Positions 7,541-16,302 of a stretch of 33,168 bases of DNA are shown one piece after another. This stretch comes from an uncultured Gammaproteobacteria bacterium (GTDB lineage Bacteria > Pseudomonadota > Gammaproteobacteria > GCA-001735895). The notes under the pieces are model-generated. The model was not told where the DNA came from, searched no databases, and saw only the letters and a program-made list of their open reading frames with translations. Position numbers and translations under genes: made by a program. The stretch's first letter is position 1. Each line of letters begins with the position of its first letter. The stretch covers positions 1 through 33,168 of the forward strand of contig CAMYML010000040.1 in assembly GCA_947259305.1 (NCBI GenBank), written 5' to 3'.

Positions 7541-8788
7541 ATGAGCAAAATAGATTCATCCAGCGAAAAGGAGGACGGCAAAGACAGCAAGGAAGTCGTC
7601 GTTATCGATACCGAGGATGCGGTGGTTTTCGATGCCGAGACGAGTGCTGACGATCAGCCTGAGGCCGAGCCCGAACCCAAATCCGAAGCCGCAACTGAAT
7701 CCGAGGCCGTACCCGATCCCGAAGCGGACTCCAGCCCAGAAGTAAAACCGGCCGTCACTGCGCCGCCCAGGCCGCGCCGATCCTGGTTCAACCTGTTCAA
7801 TTTTCTGTTGATACTCGCTCTCGCCGCGGCGGCGGCTTACTACTGGTGGCTGCAACAGCAGGTTCAGCAGGACTATCGTGACACCATCGCCGATCTCAGG
7901 CAGCAGATTGAATCCAGGGTCAGCGGCAGCCGCCTCGATTCCAGCCTGACGCCGCTCAAGTCCGATATCGGCGGCCTCGGCAGAAAAATCGATGAGCTCG
8001 GGCTTGGGCAACAGACCCTGCGCGAGTCGAGCGAAAAACTGTTTGAACTCTACGGTCGTGACAAGAATGACTGGCAGCTCGCCGAGGTCGAATACCTGAT
8101 GCGGGTCGCGCAGCATAAGCTGATCCTGCAGGACGATTTCGAAGGCGCGGCGATCACCCTGCAGGCGGCCAGCGACAAGATCGGTTTGACCGGCGATCCG
8201 GGGCTGCTGCCGGTGCGGGTCATGATCAGCGAGGAAATCGCCGATCTGAAGACGCGCAAACGTGCCGATCTGGTGGGCATGACGCTGATCCTGGCACAGC
8301 TCGCGCACCAGGTGCGTGTGCTGGAACCGGGGTTCGCGGTGCGCGTCGATGAAGTCAAACCGGCTCCGCAGCCGGCGCCGGAGTCGCAGAGCTGGCTCGA
8401 CAGGCTCAGCAGTTTCATCGAGTCGCTGTTTTCGATCAGTTACGAGAAGACTCAGCCCAGCAAAGTCGAGGCCAATGTCCTCAATGTCGGCGAAACCCTC
8501 GAAGACAACCTCAAGCTGGCGCGCTGGGCGGTGCTGGACCGCGATGGCTATCAGTACGCGCGACTGATCGAACAAAGCCTGCAACTGTTTCGCGAATTCT
8601 ACGACCTGGATAATGCCGCCAATCAGGATTTCATGAAACAGTTGCAGGATTTGCAAAAAATGCAGTTAAAGCCGGAAAAGCCGGATATCGATGGCTCTTT
8701 GCGCGAGTTACAACGCATCCTCAGCCAGCGTAAAAATGCGCCGCAACCCACCGCGCCGGAAGCAGCGACGGAGGCAGGCAATGGGTAA
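7541..8788 (+). CDS. hemX: HemX-like membrane protein of the heme operon
   Basis: A 415-residue bitopic inner-membrane protein. Residues 1-75 are very acidic and low in complexity, rich in Glu, Asp and Pro repeats. One membrane segment lies at about 84-104 (FNLFNFLLILALAAAAAYYW), followed by a Gln-rich coiled region and a long soluble domain with WQLAEVEYLMRVAQHKLIL and ARWAVLDRDGYQYARL, typical of HemX. Databases often call this family uroporphyrinogen-III C-methyltransferase, but the protein shows no SAM-binding methyltransferase motifs, so I treat that as a misnomer. A scaffold or accessory role in heme synthesis is inferred from the operon. The stop overlaps hemY by eight bases. Confidence 0.9.
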   Translation: MSKIDSSSEKEDGKDSKEVVVIDTEDAVVFDAETSADDQPEAEPEPKSEAATESEAVPDPEADSSPEVKPAVTAPPRPRRSWFNLFNFLLILALAAAAAYYWWLQQQVQQDYRDTIADLRQQIESRVSGSRLDSSLTPLKSDIGGLGRKIDELGLGQQTLRESSEKLFELYGRDKNDWQLAEVEYLMRVAQHKLILQDDFEGAAITLQAASDKIGLTGDPGLLPVRVMISEEIADLKTRKRADLVGMTLILAQLAHQVRVLEPGFAVRVDEVKPAPQPAPESQSWLDRLSSFIESLFSISYEKTQPSKVEANVLNVGETLEDNLKLARWAVLDRDGYQYARLIEQSLQLFREFYDLDNAANQDFMKQLQDLQKMQLKPEKPDIDGSLRELQRILSQRKNAPQPTAPEAATEAGNG

Positions 8789-9974
8789 GTTCATCATCAA
8801 GCTGCTTATCCTGATTATCCTTGTACTCGGCGCGGTGCTGCTGGTGCGCGATGATCCCGGTGTCGTGATGCTGCGCTACCGTGGCTGGACGATTGACACC
8901 AGTCTGGCGGTTGCACTGGCGGCAGTGGTTATAATCGCGGTCGCGATTTTTTACCTGTTCCGCTTTCTGCGCGGTATCTGGCGCATGCCGTCTGCGATGC
9001 AGCGTCAGTCGCAAAACCGGCGCCACGCCAAGGCCCGCCGTCAGCTCAACCAGGGTCTGATCGATCTTGCCGAGGGGCGTTTCGAACAGGCCGAAAATCA
9101 CTTTATGCGGCTGGTTCATTTAAGCGATAGCCCGCTGGTGCACTATCTCTCCGCGGCGCGCGCCGCGCAGTTGCAGGGCAAGCACGATGCGCGCGACAGT
9201 TACCTGAAAGCCGCGCACGAGGCCAACCCGGAGGCGGAACTCGCGATTGGCGTGACCCAGGCGGAACTGCAGCTCGCGCACCTGCAAACCGAGCAGGCGC
9301 TGGCGACGCTCAGCCATTTGCACAGCATCGCGCCGCGCCATGACTATGTCACGATGCTGCTGGCGCGCGCCTATTTCGAGCTCGAGGACTGGACCGCGCT
9401 GGTAGAAATTCTGCCCGACGTGCGGCGCAAGAAACTGCTCAAGGAGAAGCGCCTGCACGAAATGGAGCTGGCCGGTTACTGCGGCGCGCTCGGGCGCTCG
9501 ACCAGCAGCCAGGAGAGTCTCGAAAAAGCCTGGCGCGGTATTCCGAAATCCCTGCAGTCCGATCCCGTGATGATGCGCTTTTACCTCGACATGCTGACGC
9601 AGCAGCACTGGCACAGCAGCAGTGCCGAGCAAATGCTGCTGAAATCGCTGGAAAACCAGTGGGACGATTCGCTGATCGAGGTTTACGGTCGCCTCGAAGC
9701 CCGGGACGCCAATGCGCAGCTGGCGCGTGCCGAGAAATGGCTGGATGACTTCGGCCACAACCAAAACCTGTTGCTCGCGCTCGGGCGTATCGCGATGCGG
9801 GCGCGGCTGTGGGGCAAGGCGCAGGGCTACCTGGAAGCCAGTATCGGCGCTAAAGCGACCCCGGCGGCCTGTTTGGCGCTGGCCGAGTTGTTCGAACAAC
9901 AGCTGCAGCAACCGGACAAGGCCGCCCGGTATTACCAGCAGGGGCTCAAGCTCAGTCTCGCAGCCGGTCGCTAG
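8781..9974 (+). CDS. hemY: HemY-like TPR membrane protein of the heme operon
   Basis: A 397-residue protein with two N-terminal membrane segments (about 4-22 and 41-64) joined by RDDPGVVMLRYRGWTIDTSL, the family hallmark. A long helical, TPR-like domain follows on the cytoplasmic side. The ATG at 8781 overlaps the end of hemX, giving translational coupling; the frame is open further upstream but those residues lie inside hemX. Gammaproteobacterial HemY is not the protoporphyrinogen oxidase of the same name in Bacillus. Its role near the end of heme synthesis is inferred from genetics in other species. Confidence 0.91.
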   Translation: MGKFIIKLLILIILVLGAVLLVRDDPGVVMLRYRGWTIDTSLAVALAAVVIIAVAIFYLFRFLRGIWRMPSAMQRQSQNRRHAKARRQLNQGLIDLAEGRFEQAENHFMRLVHLSDSPLVHYLSAARAAQLQGKHDARDSYLKAAHEANPEAELAIGVTQAELQLAHLQTEQALATLSHLHSIAPRHDYVTMLLARAYFELEDWTALVEILPDVRRKKLLKEKRLHEMELAGYCGALGRSTSSQESLEKAWRGIPKSLQSDPVMMRFYLDMLTQQHWHSSSAEQMLLKSLENQWDDSLIEVYGRLEARDANAQLARAEKWLDDFGHNQNLLLALGRIAMRARLWGKAQGYLEASIGAKATPAACLALAELFEQQLQQPDKAARYYQQGLKLSLAAGR

Positions 9975-9990
9975 TTGCGACCCGGGATCG

Positions 9991-10764
9991 ATGGAAAAGT
10001 ACGATAAAAAAGCCGCCGCGCTGGTCGATCGCAGCTACCAGACTCCTGAAATCGTCAACCAGCGCCTGCGCACTTTGAACGCGATGGCCTTATGCCGCGG
10101 CGAAAGCGTGCTCGACGCGGGTTGCGGCACCGGGTTGTTGCTCGAACAGGAAGCGCTCGCCGTCGGTAAGGCGGGACGCGCCGAGGGCGTCGATTTCAGC
10201 GAAGACATGCTCGAGCGCGCCGGCGCGCGTTGTGCCGACATGCCGCAGGTGCGCCTGCAGCAGGGTAATATCGAAACTCTGCCGTTCGAGGATGCGAGTT
10301 TCGACGCCGCGAGTTGTACCCAGACCCTGCTCTACGTGGACCAGCTCGACCAGGCCTTGCGCGAACTGCATCGCGTGTTGAAACCGGGTGGGCGTATCGC
10401 GCTGCTCGAAACCGACTGGAGCGGGGCCATCCTCAACAGTCACGACCAGGCCCTGACCCAGCGCATTTTCGGTGCCTGGGACATCGCCCTGGCCAATCCG
10501 AATCTGCCGAAGCGGCTCCGGCCGCTGTTACGGGGGCTCGGTTTCGCTGCGCTGCGGGTGGAAGCGATTCCGATACTGAACTCGAGTTACTCGGAAAACA
10601 GTTTCTCCGCCAACATGCTGGAGAATTACGCGGCCGTCGCTCGCCGACGGAACATTATCTCCAGGGCGGAGTCAGACGAGTGGCTAGCCGGGATTGACGG
10701 GCTCATCGAACAGGATGCATATTTTTTTTGCGTCAACCGGTTTTTGTTCACCGCGGTTAAATAG
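9991..10764 (+). CDS. Class I SAM-dependent methyltransferase
   Basis: A 257-residue protein with the Rossmann SAM-binding motif SVLDAGCGTGLLLEQEA (about 39-55), an acidic second strand (AEGVDFSEDMLERA), the motif GNIETLPFEDASFDAASC, and LHRVLKPGGRIALLETDW. This is the Methyltransf_11/UbiE-like pattern. The start ATG at 9991 lies 16 bases after hemY; the open frame extends upstream but inside hemY, so that part is not used. It could be co-transcribed with the heme genes or read separately. The substrate is unknown; small molecules or quinone-like acceptors are possible. The palindromic tandem repeat begins 16 bases after the stop. Confidence 0.87.
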   Translation: MEKYDKKAAALVDRSYQTPEIVNQRLRTLNAMALCRGESVLDAGCGTGLLLEQEALAVGKAGRAEGVDFSEDMLERAGARCADMPQVRLQQGNIETLPFEDASFDAASCTQTLLYVDQLDQALRELHRVLKPGGRIALLETDWSGAILNSHDQALTQRIFGAWDIALANPNLPKRLRPLLRGLGFAALRVEAIPILNSSYSENSFSANMLENYAAVARRRNIISRAESDEWLAGIDGLIEQDAYFFCVNRFLFTAVK

Positions 10765-10780
10765 GGACAGTGTCAGTGCC

Positions 10781-11037
10781 TGTAGTCATCCCCGCGTAGG
10801 CGGGGATCTTGCAACAGCGGCACGATCTGTAGTCATCCCCGCGTAGGCGGGGATCTTGCAACAGGGGGATCCTGCAACAGCGGCACGATCTGTAGTCATC
10901 CCCGCGTAGGCGGGGATCTTGCAACAGCGGCACGATCTGTAGTCATCCCCGCGTAGGCGGGGATCTTGCAACAGCGGCGCGCTGCAAGATCCCGGCTCGA
11001 AGGCCGGGATTACCAGGATTAGCGTCATCCCCGCGTA
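10781..11037. repeat. Tandem 47-bp palindromic repeats (CRISPR look-alike)
   Basis: The gap of about 320 bases between the methyltransferase and the GFA gene is filled by tandem copies of a 47-base unit starting at 10781, 10828, 10891 and 10938. Each unit holds the palindrome CCCCGCGTAGGCGGGG, then ATCTTGCAACAGCGGCACGATC. The second unit carries an extra 16 bases (about 10865-10880) that repeat part of itself. The array ends with a related hairpin, ATCCCGGC/GCCGGGAT at 10989-11010, and a half copy GTCATCCCCGCGTAG at 11023-11037. The spacers are identical, so this is not CRISPR. No gene is seen in it. Confidence 0.85.
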
Positions 11038-11084
11038 GTTTTGTACTGCGATGATGGGTTATTAAACAAGTACCAGGAGGAGTC

Positions 11085-11444
11085 ATGACACAGCATTACG
11101 AAGGCAGCTGCCATTGCGGCGCAATCAAATTTTCCTACGACGGCGAAGAGATCACCCAGGGCTTGCGCTGCACCTGTTCGATTTGCCGGCGCAAGGGCGC
11201 CTTGATGAGCACCGAGGTTATCCCGCTGGACAAGCTAAAAATTCATGCCAATCCGGATGATATCGGTCTCTACCAGTTCGATAGTAAAATCGCCAGGCAC
11301 TACTTCTGCAAGCACTGCGGCATTTATACCCATAACGAGACCGTCCGCGCGCCGGGCAGCTGTCGTGTCAACCTCGGCTGTATCGACGACCTCGATACCA
11401 GCGAGCTCGAGCTTGTCGTGTTCGATGGCAGGAACCTGCTATAA
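11085..11444 (+). CDS. GFA-family zinc-binding protein (CENP-V/GFA domain)
   Basis: A 119-residue protein with the zinc-ligand pattern of the GFA family: C9-x-C11 (GSCHCGAIKF), C29-x-C31-x2-C34 (CTCSICRRKG) and C75-x2-C78 (YFCKHCGIYTH). The family is named after the glutathione-dependent formaldehyde-activating enzyme, but most members have no proven reaction, so I give only the fold. A strong AGGAGG ribosome site at 11075-11080 fixes the start. The gene lies 28 bases ahead of the broken choline-sulfatase and may share its transcript. No further function can be read. Confidence 0.88.
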   Translation: MTQHYEGSCHCGAIKFSYDGEEITQGLRCTCSICRRKGALMSTEVIPLDKLKIHANPDDIGLYQFDSKIARHYFCKHCGIYTHNETVRAPGSCRVNLGCIDDLDTSELELVVFDGRNLL

Positions 11445-11472
11445 ACAAATGGTCTAACCGGGCAAACAACAG

Positions 11473-12997
11473 ATGCAGAATATTCTCGTCGTAATGGCCG
11501 ATCAGCTGAGCGCCCTGGCGCTTGGTTGTTACCGTAATGCCGCGGTAAAGAGCCCGCATATCGACCGGCTCGCTGCAGAGGGCGTATTGTTCGACGCGGC
11601 CTACAGTTCCAGCCCCTTGTGCACCCCCGCGCGCTACGCCTTCATGACCGGTCAGAATATTTCGGCTTGCGGCGGTTATGACAATGCCGCGTACATGCCC
11701 GCGACGATGCCGACCTTTGCCCACTACCTGCGCCTGATGGGTTACCGCACCTGCCTGTCCGGCAAGATGCATTTTGTCGGCCCGGATCAGCTGCATGGTT
11801 TCGAGGATCGCGTGACCACCGATATCTATCCGGCCGACTTCGGCTGGGTGCCCGACTGGCGCAACCCGGACGAGCGCATCGATCTGTGGTATCACAACAT
11901 GTCGAGTATCAAGCAGGCCGGGGTGGCGGCGATCACTAATCAATTCGCCTATGACGACGAAGTCGGTGCGCAGGCGGTGCGCGTCATTTACGACCATGCG
12001 CGCGCTGAAGACGAGCGCCCGCTATGTCTGGTGGCGAGCTTCATTCAATCCCTACGCCACCCGCCAGCAGTACTGGGATCTGTACCAGGATGTCGATATC
12101 CCGCTGCCGACGGTGCCACGCCCGGCGCGACAGGATGCGCACAATGCGCGTCTCGAGAAGGTTATCGCGCTCGATGCGGTCGATGTCAGCGAGCAGGAGA
12201 TCATCAACGCGCGCCGCGCCTATTACGGCAACGTCAGCTATGTCGACGCATGGCTCGGCCGCCTGCGCGCGACGCTGGAAGAATGCGGCATGGCGCAAAA
12301 TACGACGATTTTGTTTACCTCCGATCACGGCGACATGCTCGGCGAGTTCGGGCTGTGGTACAAGATGAGCTTTCGCGAGTGGTCGAATCGCATTCCACTG
12401 ATCCTGCACCGGCCGGGGCGTTTCCAGCCGCGCCGCGTGGCGGCGCCGGTGGCGCAGGTCGATGTACTGCCGACTCTGGTCGATATCGCCGCCGAGGCCA
12501 CGGGCGCGCCGCGGCCCGAACCGATCGATCCGCTGCACGGGCGTTCGCTGATCCCGCTGTGCGCGGGCGATGCCAGTAACGATCCCAATGCCTGCGTCAG
12601 TGAATACCTGGCCGAAGGCACCGGCGCGCCGATGCTGATGCTCCGTCGCGGGCAGTATAAATACATTTCCTGCAGTACCGATCCGGAACAGTTATTCGAT
12701 CTCGAGAAGGATCCGCTCGAGCTGGAGAATCTGTTGCAGCACCCGCTGCTCGAGGATTTCCGCAACGAGGCCGCGGCCTACTGGGATAGCGCGGCCCTGC
12801 AGCAGGCGGTGATTCGCGATCAGGACCGGCGGCGCGCGGTGCACGCCGCGCTGCGCCTCGGTCGTTACCAGGGCTGGGACTTCAACCCGGCGCGCGACGC
12901 GTCGCAGGAATATACCCGCAGCCACATGGACCTGACCCGATTCGACATTACTTCGCGATACCCGAGGCCGGTCGCATTTAAGCCGAAACCCGGGTGA
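11473..12997 (+). pseudogene. betC: Choline-sulfatase (betC) with an 8-bp deletion frameshift
   Basis: Two frames together make one choline-sulfatase, which would release choline and sulfate from choline-O-sulfate. The N-terminal frame (11473 to about 12047) has MQNILVVMADQ and the formylglycine motif C50-T-P-A-R54, then SGKMHFVGPDQLHGFEDR and TTDIYPADFGW, as in BetC. The C-terminal frame (about 12048-12997) carries LFTSDHGDMLGEFGLWYK, VDVLPTL and the choline-sulfatase C-terminal domain (GRYQGWDFNPARDAS). At the join BetC proteins read SF(T/I)HPHDPY. Here bases 12043-12055 give only ATTCA directly followed by ATCCCTAC, which fits loss of eight bases coding most of HPHD. The pieces sum to about 508 residues, near normal BetC length. 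It is either a recent pseudogene or an assembly error. The second frame ends in a GTGA overlap with the kinase. Confidence 0.85.
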
Positions 12998-14838
12998 CCC
13001 TGCCGCAGCTGAAGCTGCGTCAACAGCTGCTGGTGCTGCTGTTTTCGGTTGGTAGCATCGGGCTGATTGCGTTCGTGCTGGTGATTATGCTGGCAGACCG
13101 GCATTTGTTCGAAGAATTCGTACCCGAAAACCGCAGCCTGCGCGATGTAGAGTCCCGCTCGGCCTTGCTGCTGCAGAATTATTTTCGTTTCATGCTGACC
13201 CCGGACCTGATTAGCGTCGATGAACTCGAAGGGTCTATCGTGTTGATACGCAAAAGCCTGGATGAATACAGCGAGCTGGTTGTTGGACAGGAACCCAAAG
13301 AGCAGCTCGTAGTCACCATCGGCAACTCGATCGGCGAGCTTGAAAAAATCGGCCGCTATTTGATTGTCGCCAGGGCGAAACTTACCCAGATAGATTCGCT
13401 ACAGGGGCGACTCGAGGGTGATATCCAACGGGTGTTCCAGCGCTACCAGGATGAAGTCAGCCTTGATATCGGCGCCGCTATCGAAGATCAGGCCTGGGAT
13501 CGGCTAGCGCGGCAGTATCTACCCGAACTGCGCATGATCAAGAGCCTGCATCAGCAGTATTTGCAATTGTTTCTGGAAATTCGTGAAGCGCAGACCGGTT
13601 CGCTTGCAGATAATGAAGCACAGATTGCTGCCCTGAAACAGCGTATCAGGCAGTCCAGTTCGATGCTGGAGATAAACCAGGCTAAAGCGGCCGACCGGGG
13701 ATCGATATCAACCGATATACTGGTTATTTTCGAAAAAATGCTGGAAGTCGTCGATCAGTTTAGCGCTGCCCATAAAGAGGCCCAGTTCGCCTTATCCAGG
13801 GCCGAACAGACGGGCATCGATCTGCATCTCACAATCGGTGGCGCGATTACAAATACGGAGACGGCAGGTTGGCGGGATTTGCGCGAATCCCTGTTTTTAT
13901 CGGGCGCTATCCTGCTGCTGACGCTGGTGGTCAGCTACCTGTTGATTTATGGGCGTCTCGATCGCATGCTGAGGCCGCTGGAAAAGCTGCAGGTGGTGAT
14001 TACCCGCCTGGGCAAGGGTGATTTTCAGCAGCGCTCCCGCGACGTCGTCAGAACCGATGAAATCGGCCAACTGGCCGCTGCTTTTAACCGCATGGCTGAT
14101 CAGCTTGAGCAAAATGACGAGCAAAAACGGGAACTCATCGATCAGCTGGAACAGAAAAACATGGAACTCGAACGCTTCACCTATACTGTGTCTCATGAAC
14201 TGAAATCGCCGTTGGTGACCGTGAATGGATTTCTCGGGCTTTTACAAAAAGATATGGCTGCCGATAACCAGGAGAAGATCGGCCAGGACATGGAAAAAAT
14301 ATCGGGCGCGATCGACACCATGAGCCGGCAGCTCGACGACTTGCTCGAGCTGTCACGCATAGGCCGGTCGGTCAATCCGCCCACTCGCTTTTCGATTACT
14401 GCGCTTTGCCGCGAAGTGGTGCAAATGATGCAGGGATTGATCGACGAGCGCGCTGCAGTGGTTGATATCGAGGAGAGCATGCCCCGGATTTATGCCGATG
14501 AGGCGCGAATTCGGGAGGTAATCAAGAACCTGGTTGAAAACGGGATCAAGTTTACCGCGGCAGAGCGCAGTCCCCGGGTCGAAATCACTGCCGAGTTGCG
14601 CGGAAAAGAGGTTCTTTGCCGGATACGGGACAATGGCCCGGGCATAGAGCCACGCTATCACGAAAAAGTCTTTGGCTTGTTCGATCGGCTTGACACGGCC
14701 GTGCCGGGAACTGGGGTCGGACTCGCGCTGGTCAAAAGAATTATCGAAATCCACGATGGGAGTATCTGGATCGAATCGCAGGGCGATGGACAGGGATGTT
14801 GTTTTTGTTTTACGCTACCGATCCAGAGAGGAAGTTGA
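12994..14838 (+). CDS. HAMP-domain sensor histidine kinase
   Basis: A 614-residue membrane kinase. One membrane segment (about 10-33) precedes a mainly helical periplasmic sensor region (about 35-295) of no family I recognise. A second segment (about 300-320), a HAMP domain (about 321-375) and a coiled link follow. HisKA has H401 in FTYTVSHELKSPLVTV, and the ATPase domain has N-box NLVENGIKF, RDNGPGIE and GTGVGLALVKRI. Its core resembles the kinases paired with Rcp1-like regulators, and such a regulator lies four bases downstream. The GTG start at 12994 overlaps the betC stop; no better start keeps the first membrane segment. Its signal is unknown. Confidence 0.92.
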   Translation: MTLPQLKLRQQLLVLLFSVGSIGLIAFVLVIMLADRHLFEEFVPENRSLRDVESRSALLLQNYFRFMLTPDLISVDELEGSIVLIRKSLDEYSELVVGQEPKEQLVVTIGNSIGELEKIGRYLIVARAKLTQIDSLQGRLEGDIQRVFQRYQDEVSLDIGAAIEDQAWDRLARQYLPELRMIKSLHQQYLQLFLEIREAQTGSLADNEAQIAALKQRIRQSSSMLEINQAKAADRGSISTDILVIFEKMLEVVDQFSAAHKEAQFALSRAEQTGIDLHLTIGGAITNTETAGWRDLRESLFLSGAILLLTLVVSYLLIYGRLDRMLRPLEKLQVVITRLGKGDFQQRSRDVVRTDEIGQLAAAFNRMADQLEQNDEQKRELIDQLEQKNMELERFTYTVSHELKSPLVTVNGFLGLLQKDMAADNQEKIGQDMEKISGAIDTMSRQLDDLLELSRIGRSVNPPTRFSITALCREVVQMMQGLIDERAAVVDIEESMPRIYADEARIREVIKNLVENGIKFTAAERSPRVEITAELRGKEVLCRIRDNGPGIEPRYHEKVFGLFDRLDTAVPGTGVGLALVKRIIEIHDGSIWIESQGDGQGCCFCFTLPIQRGS

Positions 14839-14842
14839 AATT

Positions 14843-15298
14843 ATGAATGAAGATGCTGTCGGTGAGCCGCTGAAATTGCTCTTGGTCGAAGACAATGACG
14901 CTCATGCCGAAATGGTTAAACGCAGTTTTGAGCAGCACAAGATATCGAACGTAATCTATCATGTCGACGATGGTCAAAAGGCGCTGGACTATATTTTCCG
15001 CGAGGGTGACTATGCCGATGACGAAAAGTATCCCAGCCCGCACTGTATTTTGCTCGATCTGCGTCTGCCGAAGGTCGATGGCCTCGAAGTGCTGCGCCGT
15101 ATAAAAAGCGATGACAATACCCGCAAAACCCCGGTCGTGATTCTGACGACTTCGTCGGCGGACAAGGATATCGCCCAGTCTTACGAGTACCATGCCAACA
15201 GTTACGTGGTTAAACCGATGGACTTCTCCAAGTTCGAGGCCCTGATGCAGGATCTCGGCTATTACTGGCTGGCCTGGAATCAGAATCCCTGGCGCTGA
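14843..15298 (+). CDS. Rcp1-like single-domain response regulator
   Basis: A 151-residue receiver domain without an output domain. It has LLLVEDNDAHAEMV (acidic pair E16-D17), phospho-acceptor D72 in ILLDLRLPKVDG, LTTSSADKDIAQSYEYHANSY and conserved K124 in VVKPMDF. The TTSS...SY..HAN block and the long insert before D72 (FREGDYADDEKY) are typical of the Rcp1 family partnered with phytochrome-like kinases. The ATG at 14843 has an AGAGGAAG ribosome site at 14827-14834; a longer frame upstream lies inside the kinase gene and is not used. It is probably phosphorylated by the kinase just upstream and acts by protein contact, possibly with the diguanylate cyclase protein further on. Confidence 0.93.
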   Translation: MNEDAVGEPLKLLLVEDNDAHAEMVKRSFEQHKISNVIYHVDDGQKALDYIFREGDYADDEKYPSPHCILLDLRLPKVDGLEVLRRIKSDDNTRKTPVVILTTSSADKDIAQSYEYHANSYVVKPMDFSKFEALMQDLGYYWLAWNQNPWR

Positions 15299-15386
15299 GC
15301 GGTCCCCGCCAGGCCGGCCTTGACCCCGATTCATTTCCGCATATCCCGGCTATACTCGGCAGGGAGCTTCACACAGGTTACCCGCC

Positions 15387-16238
15387 ATGGATAATGGTGC
15401 CAGAATGACCACGCCACAGTCGCTGGTCGAAAATGTACTGCAGTTAATCAGCCTGCCTGAGATATACCTGCGGCTGCAGCAGGTTATCGACGACCCGACG
15501 CACACGCGCGACCAGGTTGCCGAGGTCGTCGCCTACGATTCTTCCCTGAGCGCCCGCGTGCTGCGTATCGCCAACAGTTCTTATTACAGTTTCCCGCGCG
15601 AAATCGAGACCGTTGCCTCCGCGGTCGGCATTATCGGCGAGCTGGATTTGCGCAACCTGGTGCTGGCTACCTCGGTCGTCGGTTCGATGAGTGCGTTGGA
15701 CTGCAAGGGCGTCAATATCGATGAATTCTGGTTGCACAGCCTGCGCTGCGGCATCAACGCGCGCCTGATCGCGAGATCGCTCGGTGGTTTTAATCCGGAA
15801 ATACTGTTTCTCGCAGGAATCCTGCATGATCTCGGGATTCTGGTTATATATCAAAATGATACCGCATTAGCCGACGCGATTTCACGGCAGATCGATGAAA
15901 ATCACCAGCTGCGCGATCAGGCCGAGCGTGAAGTGCTGGGTTTCGATCACGCCGAAGTGGGTGCGCTACTGATCGAGGCCTGGGGCCTGTCACAGGAGCT
16001 CAGCGAATTGACGCGTTGTCATCATCAATATCAGTTGGCGCAGATCAACAAACAGACGGCCATGATGCTGGCGCTGGCCAATTTGCTGGCGAACCCAAAA
16101 ACAGATCGAGATATTGAGTCTGACCCCAGATTATCAGCTATAATCGAACAACTTGGAATCAGTCAAGCTTCCATTGCTAAAATTATGGAAAACGGCGAGC
16201 AGCAATGTTCGGAGGTCAGAAATTTTATCTTAGGTTAA
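15387..16238 (+). CDS. HDOD domain protein
   Basis: A 283-residue cytosolic protein dominated by an HDOD domain (about 18-215): LPEIYLRLQQVIDDP, VVAYDSSLSARVLRIANSSYY, IGELDLRNLVLATSV, LHDLGILVIYQ and LLIEAWGLSQELSELTRCHHQY. HDOD proteins are non-enzymatic relatives of HD hydrolases, often linked to signalling, c-di-GMP or stress control. The exact role here is unknown. The ATG at 15387 is used; another in-frame ATG six codons later (15405) is possible, as neither has a strong ribosome site. A TATACT at 15351-15356 could be the -10 of its own promoter. It lies between a response regulator and a GGDEF-EAL protein, so it is likely part of the same signalling set. Confidence 0.9.
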   Translation: MDNGARMTTPQSLVENVLQLISLPEIYLRLQQVIDDPTHTRDQVAEVVAYDSSLSARVLRIANSSYYSFPREIETVASAVGIIGELDLRNLVLATSVVGSMSALDCKGVNIDEFWLHSLRCGINARLIARSLGGFNPEILFLAGILHDLGILVIYQNDTALADAISRQIDENHQLRDQAEREVLGFDHAEVGALLIEAWGLSQELSELTRCHHQYQLAQINKQTAMMLALANLLANPKTDRDIESDPRLSAIIEQLGISQASIAKIMENGEQQCSEVRNFILG

Positions 16239-16302
16239 ACAGGGGTACGCCGATAACCCTGCTACATCTAGGTTTACTGGGATAACAAACCGGCGTAGCA
16301 AT

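Noticed and set aside
8781-9974. HemY as protoporphyrinogen oxidase
   Set aside because: The protein has two membrane helices and a TPR-like domain and no FAD-binding motif, so it is the gammaproteobacterial HemY, a different family.
10781-10978. CRISPR array
   Set aside because: The repeats are palindromic and evenly spaced, but the intervening sequences are identical copies and no cas genes are in the window.
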